A DNA stretch of 64,000 bases from Neostapfia colusana (GCA_030760725.1 JASWHV010000001.1:25913928-25977927); one strand, 5' to 3'; shown: positions 32,137 to 44,157, counted from the first letter of the stretch. A program made the numbers and translations. Notes: a model not told the origin generated them from the letters alone.

Positions 32137-33081
32137 CTACTCGGAGTAGAACTCGACCTCCTGTGGGTCGTCCTCCTCCGGTACCTCTGCTGGTGGCTCG
32201 GGGTCTACCACCTCTTCTCCCATTCCAGGTTCTCCCATGGCTGGAAGACCCAAGACTACCGGTACGCCCAATACCGGGGGCACGAGGTCCTGCAATGCAT
32301 GCACCTCGTCCATAGCCTGGTTGTAGTCCTCTTCCCAGCCTTGTCCTTCCTCAATAGCGTCGTCCCGCTCTTGAGCAAGGTCCTCATTCTGCTGGGTTAG
32401 GGTCTGCACCAGCTCTTGCAACGCCGCAATGTCAACACGGCTCTTCTTTTTTGCCTTCTTCAGACGACGCAACTGATTGTGTTGTTCATTCAGTCGCTTG
32501 ATCGTCGGAAGGAGCACATTGCGGAGTGCACTGTGAGCACTCTCAAAATGATCTCCACGGCTTGTGCTCTCCTTGAGCTTGGTGGCGAGATGCTCCGTAT
32601 GAACAGCTTGGCTGTCCATCACAGCGTTTCCCGCCCTCATTTGGAGGCTGAGATTTGCCTCCGCGGGGTTGTACCTTGGGCAACTCGGGTTTGTTGCCTC
32701 TAGGTACCTCTCTTCCCACACATGCTGAGCTCGTCCCTCCACCGGAACGAGTGCGTATGGAGTTCCCTCCATAGCCTGTACGTGTAGTTGGCAGAAACGT
32801 GACATAGTGTCACGGGCTGCCACTTGCCACATCCCTTCCGGTTGTCTTCCTCTCACCGTGACGGTGAATGGCACCCAACCGGGTGGCGTAGGCCCTGCAG
32901 GAACCTCGACATGGATCGTCCACGTCTTGTTCCCCTCTTCGCCTTCTTCCTTGGCGAAGTATTGCGGCATCTGGTTGTACCCGAAATATTGGAGCATTAG
33001 CCACAATGCTCCCGGGTAGCCGCTACGGTCAGAGCAGTGGGAAACTACCCACCCGTTCTCCAACCGTTTATCTGCTGCCAT
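32137..33081 (-). CDS. Extra ORF between leader and gag of chromovirus I (314 aa)
   Basis: An intact 314-codon frame lies between the PBS and gag, in the same sense. The start ATG 33081 directly follows TTTTTACAG. About the first 130 residues look globular (SGYPGALWLMLQYFGYNQM; WTIHVEVPAGPTPPGWVPF; AARDTMSRFCQLHVQAMEGT). Residues about 190-265 form a coiled coil with a basic patch RRLKKAKKKSR. The C-terminal 50 residues are Pro/acidic (VDPEPPAEVPEEDDPQEVE). No zinc finger, membrane segment or catalytic motif is visible. The layout parallels the decayed ORF at the same place in element G, with a possible shared core (W...A...GT.Y), but lacks its histone-like N-terminus. Extra ORFs are known in several plant LTR elements; the function here is unknown. 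Confidence 0.85.
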   Translation of the reverse strand: MAADKRLENGWVVSHCSDRSGYPGALWLMLQYFGYNQMPQYFAKEEGEEGNKTWTIHVEVPAGPTPPGWVPFTVTVRGRQPEGMWQVAARDTMSRFCQLHVQAMEGTPYALVPVEGRAQHVWEERYLEATNPSCPRYNPAEANLSLQMRAGNAVMDSQAVHTEHLATKLKESTSRGDHFESAHSALRNVLLPTIKRLNEQHNQLRRLKKAKKKSRVDIAALQELVQTLTQQNEDLAQERDDAIEEGQGWEEDYNQAMDEVHALQDLVPPVLGVPVVLGLPAMGEPGMGEEVVDPEPPAEVPEEDDPQEVEFYSE

Positions 33082-33105
33082 CTGTAAAAATATATTTGAG
33101 AAATG
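33082..33105 (-). promoter_or_regulatory. Candidate 3' splice site before the extra ORF of element I
   Basis: The minus strand reads CTCAAATATATTTTTACAG and then ATGGCAGC. The U-rich tract and CAG abutting the ATG match plant acceptors well. Confidence 0.5.
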
Positions 33106-34565
33106 TCAAATATTTATTTAAACAGTAAACCATTGAGTTATAACATAAGATATGTCATTGAACCCTTAACACTTGGAAACATAGTTCAAATTTTTAAACA
33201 AATTTGACTGCTGATCTGCTGTTCCCATGACAGCCCTGACCAGTTTCCATATCAATCTGATTTAGGCCAGGTTAAAAGCAAAACCAGTCCTGGAGCTCAA
33301 CATCAAAGTTAAAGTTAACTTCAATAGCTTTCCAGAAAGTATTTGGTTGGCCTAAGATCTGCTCTGGTTCAAAAGTTATGAGATGTCAAAGTTAACAGAA
33401 TTTCTGGGAACAATTGGACAGCACCTCCCTGCCTTAGGTACTGATTTGATCCAAGAATTCCAGTTAATTCTGTTCCTAATCTGACCAAACTTTCTGTTAC
33501 AAAGTTGTAACCCATCTCATAAGCTTCCCAGAACCACCTCATTTTCTATTTTTGGATTTTTATGCAGGAAGTTATGCTTAATTTACAGAGAGTCTATAGA
33601 GAGTCTTTGCTCCGTCCTGTTTTCTGGACAGTTTCAACTCTACTGCATTTTTCGAGTGGTTAAGGGATGAAACACCTCTGGAACTCAACAGAAAAGTTGT
33701 AAAGCTCCTCCAAAGCTTTCCAGAAATGTATCATACGACCCCAACCTCGAAAGAACTCAACCTCTAACCTCTGATTAACTTCAGCCTTGATTTAGCTGAA
33801 AACAGAGTGCTCTGTCCTTAACATCCTATAAGTTGAAAATTTATTAACTTTGAATATCCTGTTCAAGGGAAGGAGTTACATCAAGTTTTACTACTTTGGA
33901 TCAAAACCTTCAAGTTTTTAAATGAAGTTGTTCATTTAGTTGGGTGTGACGTCGAGGCGTCACCAGATTATGTCGGTACTACGTCCTCACAAAGGAAAAA
34001 CCTATACCGGATTTAGCCGGCTTCGTTAGTTCAGTGGCACTACTCGTCACTCGCACACGGATGCTACACGTCTACCGTTTCGTGGTAAGGCTACCTGCAG
34101 AAACTCAAACAATCATCAGACTCGGCTGCACACCGAGCCCGGAATCCATACAGTTTGTACACCCGGCCGTCATCACTCGCCCGGATGTTCTCAAGCCAAA
34201 CACGCCTTGAGTTACGTGTTCACGTTTCAGACCACGTGACGGGGTCTCCCATGTTGCACCACGCACGCCAGGGACAGACGTTGCTCGAATACCCCAAACG
34301 ACATGAAGAGTCGTAGAGGATATCAAAGCGGGTCGGGTTACCTGCCACCCGTGGGGCTCCACCCTTCAGCTTGTGCGCACTGGTGGACAGCGCTTACGTG
34401 CACCCCCCAAGACATGAACGTCCCGAGATGCACGATTTTCCGACATAACAAATAAGTTAATAAGCCACTTTCTATATACTAATAACATCCTTATACGGGC
34501 TACTAACTCGTTCCTCACTGGATTTTTGAAAAAGAAGACCTTTGTACTGTGTTAAACCTCAACCT
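33106..34565 (-). other. Long leader of element I, with candidate splice donors
   Basis: About 1.46 kb separates the PBS from the extra ORF and has no long frame in element sense. A donor-like GGCAG|GTAACC lies at about 34341 (minus strand), 225 nt past the PBS, and a second, TGCAG|GTAGCC, near 34093. The remaining AT-rich sequence would suit a plant intron. RNA-packaging signals are also expected here but cannot be recognised by eye. Confidence 0.45.
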
Positions 34566-34578
34566 GGCTCTGATACCA
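34566..34578 (-). other. Primer-binding site of element I
   Basis: The minus strand reads TGGTATCAGAGCC, 3 bp after the 5' LTR. It is an initiator tRNA-Met type PBS. Confidence 0.9.
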
Positions 34579-34581
34579 CGC

Positions 34582-37500
34582 TGACACGACCCCACTGGTC
34601 CTGTCGAGCCAGGATCACGCTGAGGGGTGCTGCGTTGCACAGCACCGTATAACACACGTCAAAGGTACAAAGCGGAAGCGGAAGCTTTATTACATAAACA
34701 AGTTTATCAACATGTTTACATCAAAATAAGTTTAGTCCACACTCGCGGGCGTAGACTAAGCATCAAGTGCACGTTCAGCCCTCGAACGTGTCCTTGCTAG
34801 CACACACGCACACTAACTCTGCGGCGTGCACGACTCCCACTCGACGGGGTTCCCCTCCTGGGGTTCCGTCTCCTCTTCGGGAGTCCCTTCCTCATAGAAC
34901 CCTGCAAAAGCTTCAAACACAAGCAGTGAGCACGAAGGCTCAGCAAGTCTGACCCGTCTCACCTAAACATGAAACTTCTACATGAGGGTGATGGGTTGCA
35001 TGAGGTAAAAATCATTTGCAAGGACTCGCCTAATTAGTAGAACCTTACTTTCAAGTTTTAGCAGCAGGTTGTGGAGAACTTTACGCTAAGGCACATGAGA
35101 GAGCCGCAATCAAACAAGAAACGCATTTCTCTCATGTACTTTGCCCAAAGTTGAAAAGAACTTTAGTTAGCACTAAGCTACAACATATCATTAACAATCA
35201 ATATCCAACTTTCAATCAGCAACATTTTAACATGTAACTAGCCTGTTCTTTCTACGTCACGGTACAGTGAACAAGTGGTACTCACTGACCGCGAGGGACG
35301 GCGATTATAATCGATTTACACCTGCAGGGTTACCCGAACAACCCGTCACGTACGCCCGTACTCGATGTTGCCTACAACAACCATCACGGACGCCGTACGC
35401 GACTACCTTTCACCCGTTAGCCAAATATTGAACCGGTCCCATCGTCCCGAGCAAGAGGTCCCTGCACGCGCATCTCTGTGCCGCCAGCTGATTTACACCT
35501 CGAGCTCTCAACCTACCCTCTGAACGACGGGCAATGCCTCAATACCCAGCTACCCGAGTTACATCAGTTTCCCGGTTCCCATATAGCCGGTAGGTCTTCG
35601 GTACTGTTCTAGCTTGTTCAACAGGCCCGCACACGGCTCGGTCCTCAATCGACACAAGCGGAGCTACAGCACACAGGCCCCAAAGTCCTGCTGCCCTTAC
35701 TCTCCGCTCGGTCTCATTTTCTTGCCATGTGTATCATGTGCTATCTCTACCCGAGCGATGTGCCTCTAGCCTATTCTCGCGAGTAGTTCCAACTACTCGA
35801 CTTGTACCGAATCCTACTCTATCCTAGCAATGCAGTGGCTAACGGGGTTTGCAATCCTAAACCCCAACCCATGGTTTTCTTGGCTATGCAGTGGGGTTTC
35901 CAAACAAGACTCTGATGCACAACATAAAGAAAACAAGTATGTGCTCAAAACAATAAAAACTTATAAAATGGTTAATGCAAACCGGGGCTTGCCTTGCTGC
36001 TCTTGGTCGTAGGCTAGCTGTTCCTCCGGAGTAACGAAGTCTAGGACTTCGGGTTCCTCCTCGACCTTAGCGACTACATGATAAGAACAATGTATGTATT
36101 AATTAAATGCTTTTGTATTAACTTTGAAGTTGTGAAGTCTATAACCTTTACTAGATAGACCTAATGACTGTGAAACTTTTACTGTGGCTTGGTTACAACC
36201 TAAACAGAGACTTGGTCAAGTTTTAGTTGCAGCAAAGCTCATTTGAGCCCTCCACAAATAATTATGTCCTTGACCTTAATTAAAGGCTTTTAGGGTGTTC
36301 TAGGTATTTTCATGAAACAAACTATGACTTTCTGAGAACTAGATTTTCAGAGGGTTCTAATGGAATTGGTCTCACTTAATTTGGAAGTCTCTAACTAAAG
36401 ATATGAGCTAAACAATTTCAGAGAAAATTCTGAAAATGTTTCTGAACATTTTCTATTTTCTCTGGAACAGTTTTACTAATCACACCATTAGGTGGACTAA
36501 ATGAGCTCAAATGGATCTGAAATTTTTATGGTAGTTCAAGGATATTTTGGTGAACATCTCAGCAAAATTTCAGGATTTTCCTCCAAATGATTCTCCAGTT
36601 AAAATTCCTAACAGTTTAAACTTTAAGGAATTAATTCTGGAGAATTAAGGAATCTCATGAAGTGACACTTGATTTTCTGGAAAGTACTCAAAGAGCTGAA
36701 TCCAGCAAAATTTGGTTCACTCAATTTGGAGCTTTCTAGCCAAAGTTATAAGGATTTGAAGTTTGAAGGAAATCTGAAAATCGGGGAAAAGTTTAAACTC
36801 GCGCGTGGGCCCAGGAGACACGCGTCGCACGCCGAAGCGACAGCACACCGCGGCCCACAAGGCTTTTGCGCGCCAGCACACCCGATCCCGGCCGCAGCCG
36901 GATCCCGATTCAAAATATCGGCCGCTGACAGCTGGGGTCCACCCCCTTCTTCAACCTCGCGACACCCGCGCTCCGCCGCCGAGGGACCTCGCCGGAGAGC
37001 TCGCCGCTGGCTGCTGTACCGCTTCAAACTTCTTGATTCTGGCCGCCCCTGCCTACTTTCACTTGGGGAACATGATCCGAGGGTCAGCTGCTCATGACAA
37101 CGGCCGGAGCATGGTCGGCGACGAGCCGCCATATCGGAACGACTTCGGCCATGACGGCTGACGCTCCTAGTACCTCAGCTACTTGGGAAATCGGTCGGGG
37201 AGCATCAGTGGACCTCAGAGAAGGTCGACATGAGCTCGAGGCAGCTCGGGGAAGGCCCGAAATAGGTCCTCACCGTGCGCCCGATACCCCCCGTGCGTTC
37301 CGCCATCAGTAGACCTTGAATTACGCCGGGCACAGAAGTCCTCCGGCCCAGAGTTGTGAAGGCAACTTGTGCGTCACCGTGTCTAGTTCGTGTGGGAATG
37401 GCCTGAGGCCCTCTAATCCTTTCTAGAGCACGAATTAAACAGAATCGTACCCGAGGGTCGTTCTGCACACAGAAAGGGGAAAAGTGGAAATTCGCCGCCG

Positions 37501-38626
37501 GTGAGCAACCACTCGAGCTGTGGCTCGGGGATGAGCAGCACCGATCACTTGCGCGTCCAAGGGTGCCTTGGCTCGGGCGTGACAACGCCCAGGTTGGGCT
37601 GTCCACGAGAGCCCGAGGTGCGGCGGTTTCCAGTTCCGAGTTTGATCTTTCGGCACAGCCGATATCACTCGGTTTCAATCGATTTCTATCAATGGAAAGG
37701 ATGGAGGATGGTTGCTAGTACCTTGCTGGGACCTTGGAATGGACAGAGGAAGCTGCGATCAGCTCGATCCAGCAGGAACTCGAGCGCCGGTGATGGCAGT
37801 GGAGAAATGGATCGTGCACGTCGGCAGCTCGGGGAATGGCGACTGAAGCACGCCGGGGAGGGAATAAATAGGCCGGTCGGCCGGTCTCCGGCTTGGGGCA
37901 CGCAGCAGGAGCTGGCGCCGGCTGCCCCCTTCGGTGGCGCGCGCGCACAACAGCCGGGAACCGACTGAACTGTGGTTCAGTCGGTTTGCTTTGAGGCTGA
38001 GGCTGACATGTGGGTCCCACTCCTCTTTTAACCTCTGAAATTTATTCCTAACAGCTGTGGTAAACAGTGAACCCTATTCTACCCTTGGCAACTCAAATTA
38101 TTCACCCAAGAGCCATTTGAATTGATCAAAGTTCAAATGAGGTTTGGTTTGAATGAATTTCAGCACAAGTGCAGTTTGAAATTCAAATAAAGTTTGAATT
38201 TCTCCCCCTTAGCTCATGTCAAGATCAACTCCAAATGGAGTGAAAATTGGTGTGTGAGCTCACAAAAATGTGCTGAGCAAGAATATGCCTTCCACTTTTA
38301 AATTCAGTGGGTGAAAACAGTTTGAATTTGAATATGTTTTCAAACTGCCCCTTTCCTATCTACACCCAAGATGACCTCAAAAATGTTTTGAATTTGGGTG
38401 AAACTTGGCATGGACATCCTTGGCAAAGTGTAGGAGTTTTCATATGTCCAGCCCATCTATATCACATGTGGGAAGTACCACTTTTGCAATGTGTGAGTTT
38501 GTTCCCTAATGAGCATGTTGATAATTGTTACTTGCTCTTTATTTGTGTTCATCATTTTTCCTCAAATGAGGTGTGTGGTGTGGGGATGAACACTGCAAAT
38601 GGGTGTCAAAAACTGAGGCCCTTACA
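34582..38626 (-). repeat. 5' LTR of gypsy element I (4045 bp)
   Basis: Same length as 23194-27238, with no difference found in the stretches compared. Next to it on the right is TACGT (38627-38631), the second TSD copy, and then the 5' LTR of copia A continues. Confidence 0.95.
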
Positions 38627-38631
38627 TACGT

Positions 38632-40272
38632 GTGCTGAATACATTGGCTATGACGATAAAAGTTTTGAATCCTGCCAAAACACTCTTTTTGTCATGGTCC
38701 GACTCTAGGTCCGAGCTCCGACAAGATCTGACGTAAGGTCTGACTTGCTATGGCTAGGTCCGACATGTGTTTGGTTAGCTCCAGCGGTAGGTCCGACTAG
38801 CTTTGGTACGTTCTCGTGCTAGGTTCTGCTAGATTTGGTAAGCTCCAGCTCAAGGTCCAGTTAGCTTTGGCAAGGTCCGGAGCTAAATCGCAATGGTTCT
38901 GTTTTTACCATGCAAATGTTTCGAACTTGCTCTACATCTATAGAAAGTTTGCTTAGTATTCTTTTACTAAGTTTTTGAAGTGTTATGGCTGTTTACGGTG
39001 GCTAACATTTTTCTATGGTTTACAACATGCTTATGTGAGGTGTTCATGTAAGATGTTGTGGTTTTCGGAACTAACGTGAGTCAAGTCGCGGACTTGTGCT
39101 CGAAAGTATTGGTTGTTTATTCATGTGTAGTGTTGCTTGAGTTCAAGATATGGCTGGTGACGGGATCCATTGAACTAGTCTTTGGGAGAAGATGAGGTTT
39201 AACAACCAAATTCAGGAGGAATTGTGGTTGAGTTGATCGGGAGGTCGCGCAACATGTTTAGATCAAATAACAATGCATAAGAAGGTATCGGGGACATCTT
39301 TGGAAGGTGTTTGCACGTGTGCAAGGAGTGCATGGATGTGTCTACATTGTTCCAAGGCGTGGTGAAGAGATATGGAAGTGAAGATATGGTTGAAAAGGTT
39401 CAACCGGCTGGATTTTGTGCTCAGGCTGCGGCTGAGGTGGTTATGGTTTGTTTATGGAAAGTTTCGAGTTGGTTATAATAGGATTTCATGTTAGGCATGA
39501 AGTAGAGTTGTTTTAGGAATGTTTGGGACGTTACTAAGGTGTTTAGAAGTCTTAAGATTGCTTCTATCTGCGTATAGAAGAGTCTTGAGCAGTATTGGAA
39601 AGTTACAGTTTGAATCCAAGTAGGAGTAGGAGTTCTAGTTTGAATCGGGTTGGCCTTAGGGCTGGTTATATAAGCAAGGGAGGCCAAGGCTCGTGGTGTG
39701 CATGACTTTGGCCTGTTACTTTTATGTTTTGATCAATAAAATTCGTAATTTAGAGGACATTTTGTGCCTTGTTCATCCAACTTGTTTTTGTCAAGTCTTT
39801 CTCATCGAGTTTCTGGACAGCACGACAGTGCTTCGGTGTTTTTATCATAACTAGAGTTTTACAGATCTAATTGACGTGATTCTTTTTGGGTTTTCTTACA
39901 ACTTGATTATATATCATCTGTAAAAATTTCACGGTCATTGGATTTGTAGTTTCTTATCTACACGAGTTTCATTGCAGTATTGCAAATCTGGATTTTACTC
40001 GAGTAGAACAGATTGACCCTCGTTTGATCTTTCGATCATAACTTGAGTTATTTTTGATGGATTTCCGTGATTCTTGTTGTCGTGTATTCATGAATTGATT
40101 CTCTATAATATATACCACTTTTGTCATGGTTGAACATGTTTATATCAGTCGCATACATGGTTTCATTAAGAGATCAATTTTCTGCCAAGGGAGTTTTTGT
40201 TGCTTCCGCTAAAAAGTTTAAATCTACCATTCACCCCCTCTGGTAGCTTTTCACGTGCTCTTCGATCCTACA
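38632..40272 (+). repeat. 5' LTR of copia A, main part
   Basis: With 23180-23193 the LTR is 1655 bp. Near its start are many short degenerate units such as AGGTCCGAC and AGCTCCGGC (38690-38890). A TATA box (TATATAAG) is at 39667-39674 and AATAAA at 39735-39740. It ends ...GATCCTACA. It matches the C LTR (1-1473) and the 3' LTR (62923 onward). Confidence 0.92.
39667..39674 (+). promoter_or_regulatory. LTR TATA box of copia A
   Basis: TATATAAG followed by CAAGGGAGGCC, conserved with TATAAAAG at 864 in element C and TATATAAG at 63971 in the 3' LTR. AATAAA lies 68 bp downstream. Confidence 0.7.
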
Positions 40273-40274
40273 AT

Positions 40275-40287
40275 TGGTATCAGAGCC
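40275..40287 (+). other. Primer-binding site of copia A
   Basis: TGGTATCAGAGCC, 2 bp after the 5' LTR; initiator tRNA-Met type. Confidence 0.9.
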
Positions 40288-40333
40288 ACAGTGCTCTAAC
40301 CTTTGGTATTTGCATGTGTTTTGACTAATCATT

Positions 40334-42610
40334 ATGGAGAAATACTCTGCAAAACCTTGTGTTTTCAGTGGCATTGATTTTCAGGTTTGGAAGGCACGTA
40401 TGGAGGCTTTCATCTAGGCGTAAGGCTTCACAATATGGGAAAAGGTCTACAAGCCCTATGATGTGCTTCCAAATGATCAAGTCACGACTTTGAACATGAG
40501 AGATGTCGACAACAATAACAAAGCACGGAACTTGATCATACAAGGATTAACTCAAAGTGACTTTGACCGTGTTGCACACCTCCGATCTGCATACGATGTG
40601 TGGAAAGCACTATGTGACTACCACGAAGGATCCAACACGATCAAGGAGGTAAGAGAAGATATGTTCAAGAAATAATACATGTGCTTCGAGATGCAACCCG
40701 GTGAGTCAATCGATGACCTCTTTGCTCACTTCAATAAAATTCTCATCAACTTGCGTAGTGTCAACGTTAATTTTTCAGATGCTGAAAATGCTAGGCAATT
40801 ACTAAGTGCATTAGACATGTCAATTTGGGAGATGAAAGTTACATCTATTCGTGAATCTACTGTCATGAGTACACTTACATTATATGTGCTATATTCTAAG
40901 TTAAAAACTCATGAAATTGAGATAATATCACGTAAGAACCCCAACAAGTCTCTTGCATTTGTTTCACAACGTGACATGCCTAGCTCTAGTCAATCTTCGT
41001 CTTGTGGTACACTTTCTTTGTTGTCCTCTCTAACCCTTGAACAGATTGAAGAGTTTCCAGAGGAAGAACTTGCACTCATCTCTACTCGGTTCTCAAAAGC
41101 ATTGCAAAATGTGAGAACTAGAAGGAGAGGAAGTGTCGGACCTCAACGATGCTTTGAATGTGGTAAGACAGGACATTTTTGTACGGATTGCCCTTCTCGT
41201 GATGAAAAGCAAACTAGGACAAAGCACTCCTCTGCAAACGATAAGAAAAAGAAGAAGAGTTTTATAGGATGCCAATTGGTAAATAGTTTTATCTCCGCAC
41301 TTCAAGAACTTGGCTCGAGCGATGTGGACATCGGAAGTGACGAAGATGAAGATGATCATGGCGGGAAAGTCAAGTTCATGTATGGAGGAGGCAAAACACA
41401 ACATCGACAATGAAGAGGTATGTCCTACTTGCGAAAAAATGTGTGATGCTATTTTTCGTGCCACTGTTAAAGTTAAGAAAAAGAATAAAAAGCTTAGGCA
41501 CAATGCTGTTAAAATTAAGTCACTAGAATCTGAAATTAATCGTTTGAAATCTTTGATTCCTAGTGATGATTGTTGTTCCTCATGTGATTTAATATATGAA
41601 CAATTGTCCTCTCTAAGAAGTGCACATACCTCTACACTTGATAAACTTGAGTTAGAGATTGAAAATAACAGAGAGCTTGCTGCACTTAATGATAAAAACT
41701 TGAAAGATGCTTGTTGTTCTACAGTTGATTTGCATTGTTCTACTTGTGATGATCTTAATAAGAAACTACAAGATGCTATGAATGAAATTTCTATATTGAA
41801 CAATGCTTTACATTCTCATGAAGTTAAGTATTGTTCCAATTGTAAACTAAAAGGAAAAACTTTATGTCAAAACTGACTAGACTTGTCTAAGAAACTTGAT
41901 GACATGAATAAGACACTAGAGCGGTTTTATAATGGGAATAAGAATCTGAACTTGCTGTTGAATTCTTCTAAATCTTGCAATGATAAAACTGGTTTAGATT
42001 CTGATTCCCATGCTCATGCTAAAGCACATCCACCTAAAATTGTAAAGTCATTAGGAAGTAGTTTGATTAAAACAGTTCCTAAACAAAAAGAAGTGGTTTT
42101 TAAATCTGCAGGAGTGTTGTCTCATTCGGTTTCAAATAAACATGTTGTCTGCTCATCTAGACATGAACATAAAGTTAAATTTTATTGTACCTACTGTGGT
42201 AGAGATGGTCATGTCATAGATTTTTGTTATAGACTAGCTAAGCAACAGAAAAAGGAAAGAATGATTGCTAGATCACATTACAACCGTGCAGAATCTGTTG
42301 CGTGTGCTGAACCGAAAGTTAGGAATATGCAACCTGCTGTAATGAGTAAAAAACATGCAAAGTTTGCTTCCGGACCTACTGTTTTTAGTGCTACTTATGT
42401 AACACCTCGTAGGTCAGTAGTTGGGTACAAAAATCCTCAAACTTTGGCTCATAAATCAGCTGTTTTATTTCAGCCTTTGCGTATTACTTATGTTGGACGT
42501 CGTGTGACTTAGTACTGGATTCCTAAATGCCTTTTGACTAACCCCAGTATTGAGTCATCGACGTATTGTACTTCTATGTAGGTTACACGCTCGAGAAAAT
42601 AGAACATTTG
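40334..42610 (+). pseudogene. gag: Broken gag of copia A
   Basis: ATG 40334 starts MEKYSAKPCVF, as in element C. Two stops lie near 40414 and 40420, where C has CAG GCG CAA and A has TAG GCG TAA. A third is at 40673 (GAA to TAA). Downstream, MQPGESIDDLFAHFNKI and a complete knuckle CFECGKTGHFCTDC (about 41153-41195) are intact. A frameshift lies near 41405. A Cys-pair-rich coiled-coil region follows, then a stop at 41874, and a second knuckle CTYCGRDGHVIDFC (about 42190-42230). A stop at 42510 precedes YWIPKC. Two knuckles and a long coiled coil suit a Sirevirus Gag. Confidence 0.85.
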
Positions 42611-44157
42611 GATTGTGGATTCAGGATGCTCACGCCACGTGACCGGTAACAAAGAATGGTTCTCCCCCCTCTCTTTTGTGTCACATGTAGAAAATGTTAT
42701 TTTTGGCCGATAATTCTTCAACTTCTATAATTGCTAAGGGTTCGGTTAGAGTAAATAATCACTACACTTTAAAAGATGTGGCACTTGTTAAAAAGTTGAA
42801 ATACAACTTGCTTTCTGTTTCACAATTGCTAGATGAAAATCTGGAAATTATTTTCACTAAAAATTTTTGCAAGGTTGTAGATTCAAATAGTGAGCTCATT
42901 TTTAATATGTCTCGGTTTGGAAGAGTTTTTAAAGCCGATTTTGATATGCCATCCTCTAAGCATAGATGTCTAGTTGCTAATGATTCAAAAGACTTATATT
43001 TTTGGCATCGTAGACTTGGTCACGTAGGCTTTGATCATCTCACACGTGTTAGTGCTCTTGATCGCATACGTGGGTTGCCTAAGTTTAAAGGGGACAAAGA
43101 AATTGTGTGCTCTTCTTGTAGACATGCTAAGATTGTTGCAGGTTCACATGCTCCTCTCACAATGACTATGACAACTTAACCGGGTAACCTTTTGCACCTT
43201 GACACCGTAGGACCTTCACGTGTTCAATCATTCGGAGCTAAAGGGTATGTTCTTGTGATTGTTGATGACTATTATAGATACTCTTAGGTTTATTTTATGG
43301 CATCTAATAATGAAATTTTTAGTCACTTTAGAACCTTATTTCTTAAATTATCAATTGATCACCCAGGATATTTAAAAGCAATTAGAAGTGATAACGGAAC
43401 CAAATTTAAAAATCAATAATTTGATCACTTTTGTGCTGAAAATGGAATAGATCATCAATTTTCTTCACCTTATGTATCTCAAAAAAATGGTGTTGTTGAG
43501 AGAAAGAACAGAACCTTAGTTGAGATGGCTAGGACTATGCTTGATGAATATCAAACTCCTAGAAAATGTTGGGTTGATGCAATTACAACTGCTTGTTATG
43601 TCTCGAATCGTGTTTTCTTTCGTGCTAAGCAAGGTAAAACACCATATGAACTTTGGTTTGGACATAGGCCTAGTGTCACACACTTTCGGGTCTTTGGATG
43701 CAAATGCTTTGGTAAGAAACATGGTAATATTGATAAATTTGAACCTAGATCCATTGATGGCATGTTTCTTAGTTACCCATCTCATACTAGAGGCTACCGT
43801 GTGCTTTTACATGGCACTAACAAAATTGTGGAGACTTGTGAGATTCTTTTGATGAATTTAGCCCAGGTACTAGCTCTAATATTGCAGGACCAGATCCATA
43901 TCCTTAGGGGGAGAGTATTTTTCATCGAAGAAGATGAAGAAGTGATGCTGCTGCCTGAAAATTCAGGAGCTAATAACATTGTTCCAGCTCCCGATTTTGA
44001 TTCACAACCAGCACCGACGACAACCATTGCTGGTCCAGATCGTCCTCAAGTCACAAGTTCTTCAATCTGTGATGAACATGAAGAAGAAGGAGCTTGTGAA
44101 TTGTCTACTCCCCTCCGGGTCCTCAAAAGTCATCCTCCACAACAAATGATTGGAAGC
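42611..44157 (+). pseudogene. pol: Broken pol of copia A: protease and integrase
   Basis: The protease motif VDSGCSRHVTG is near 42613-42645. A shift at about 42700 leads into a GAG-pre-integrase region (YNLLSVSQLLDENLEI) and integrase HHCC (FWHRRLGHVGFDHL...CSSCRHAK, about 42999-43130). Stops lie near 43177, 43288 and 43420. The core resumes with the catalytic-Glu block (NGVVERKNRTLVEMARTML) near 43490-43540 and the copia C-terminal block YELWFGHRPSVTHFRVFGCKC. Element B interrupts the frame at 44157, between integrase and RT. Confidence 0.87.

Larger units (their letters stand above)
23194..38626 (-). mobile_element. Intact Ty3/gypsy chromovirus I (Tekay-like), 15.4 kb
   Basis: Two LTRs of exactly 4045 bp (23194-27238 and 34582-38626) are offset by 11388 bp and appear identical; every frame compared translates the same. 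Flanks are the perfect TSD TACGT. In minus-strand order it has 5' LTR, PBS (34566-34578), a 1.5-kb leader, a 314-codon extra ORF, a single gag-pol ORF ending in a chromodomain, PPT and 3' LTR. All parts needed for autonomous transposition are visible and unbroken. Tekay placement is inferred from LTR length, tRNA-Met PBS and chromodomain. Confidence 0.95.
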
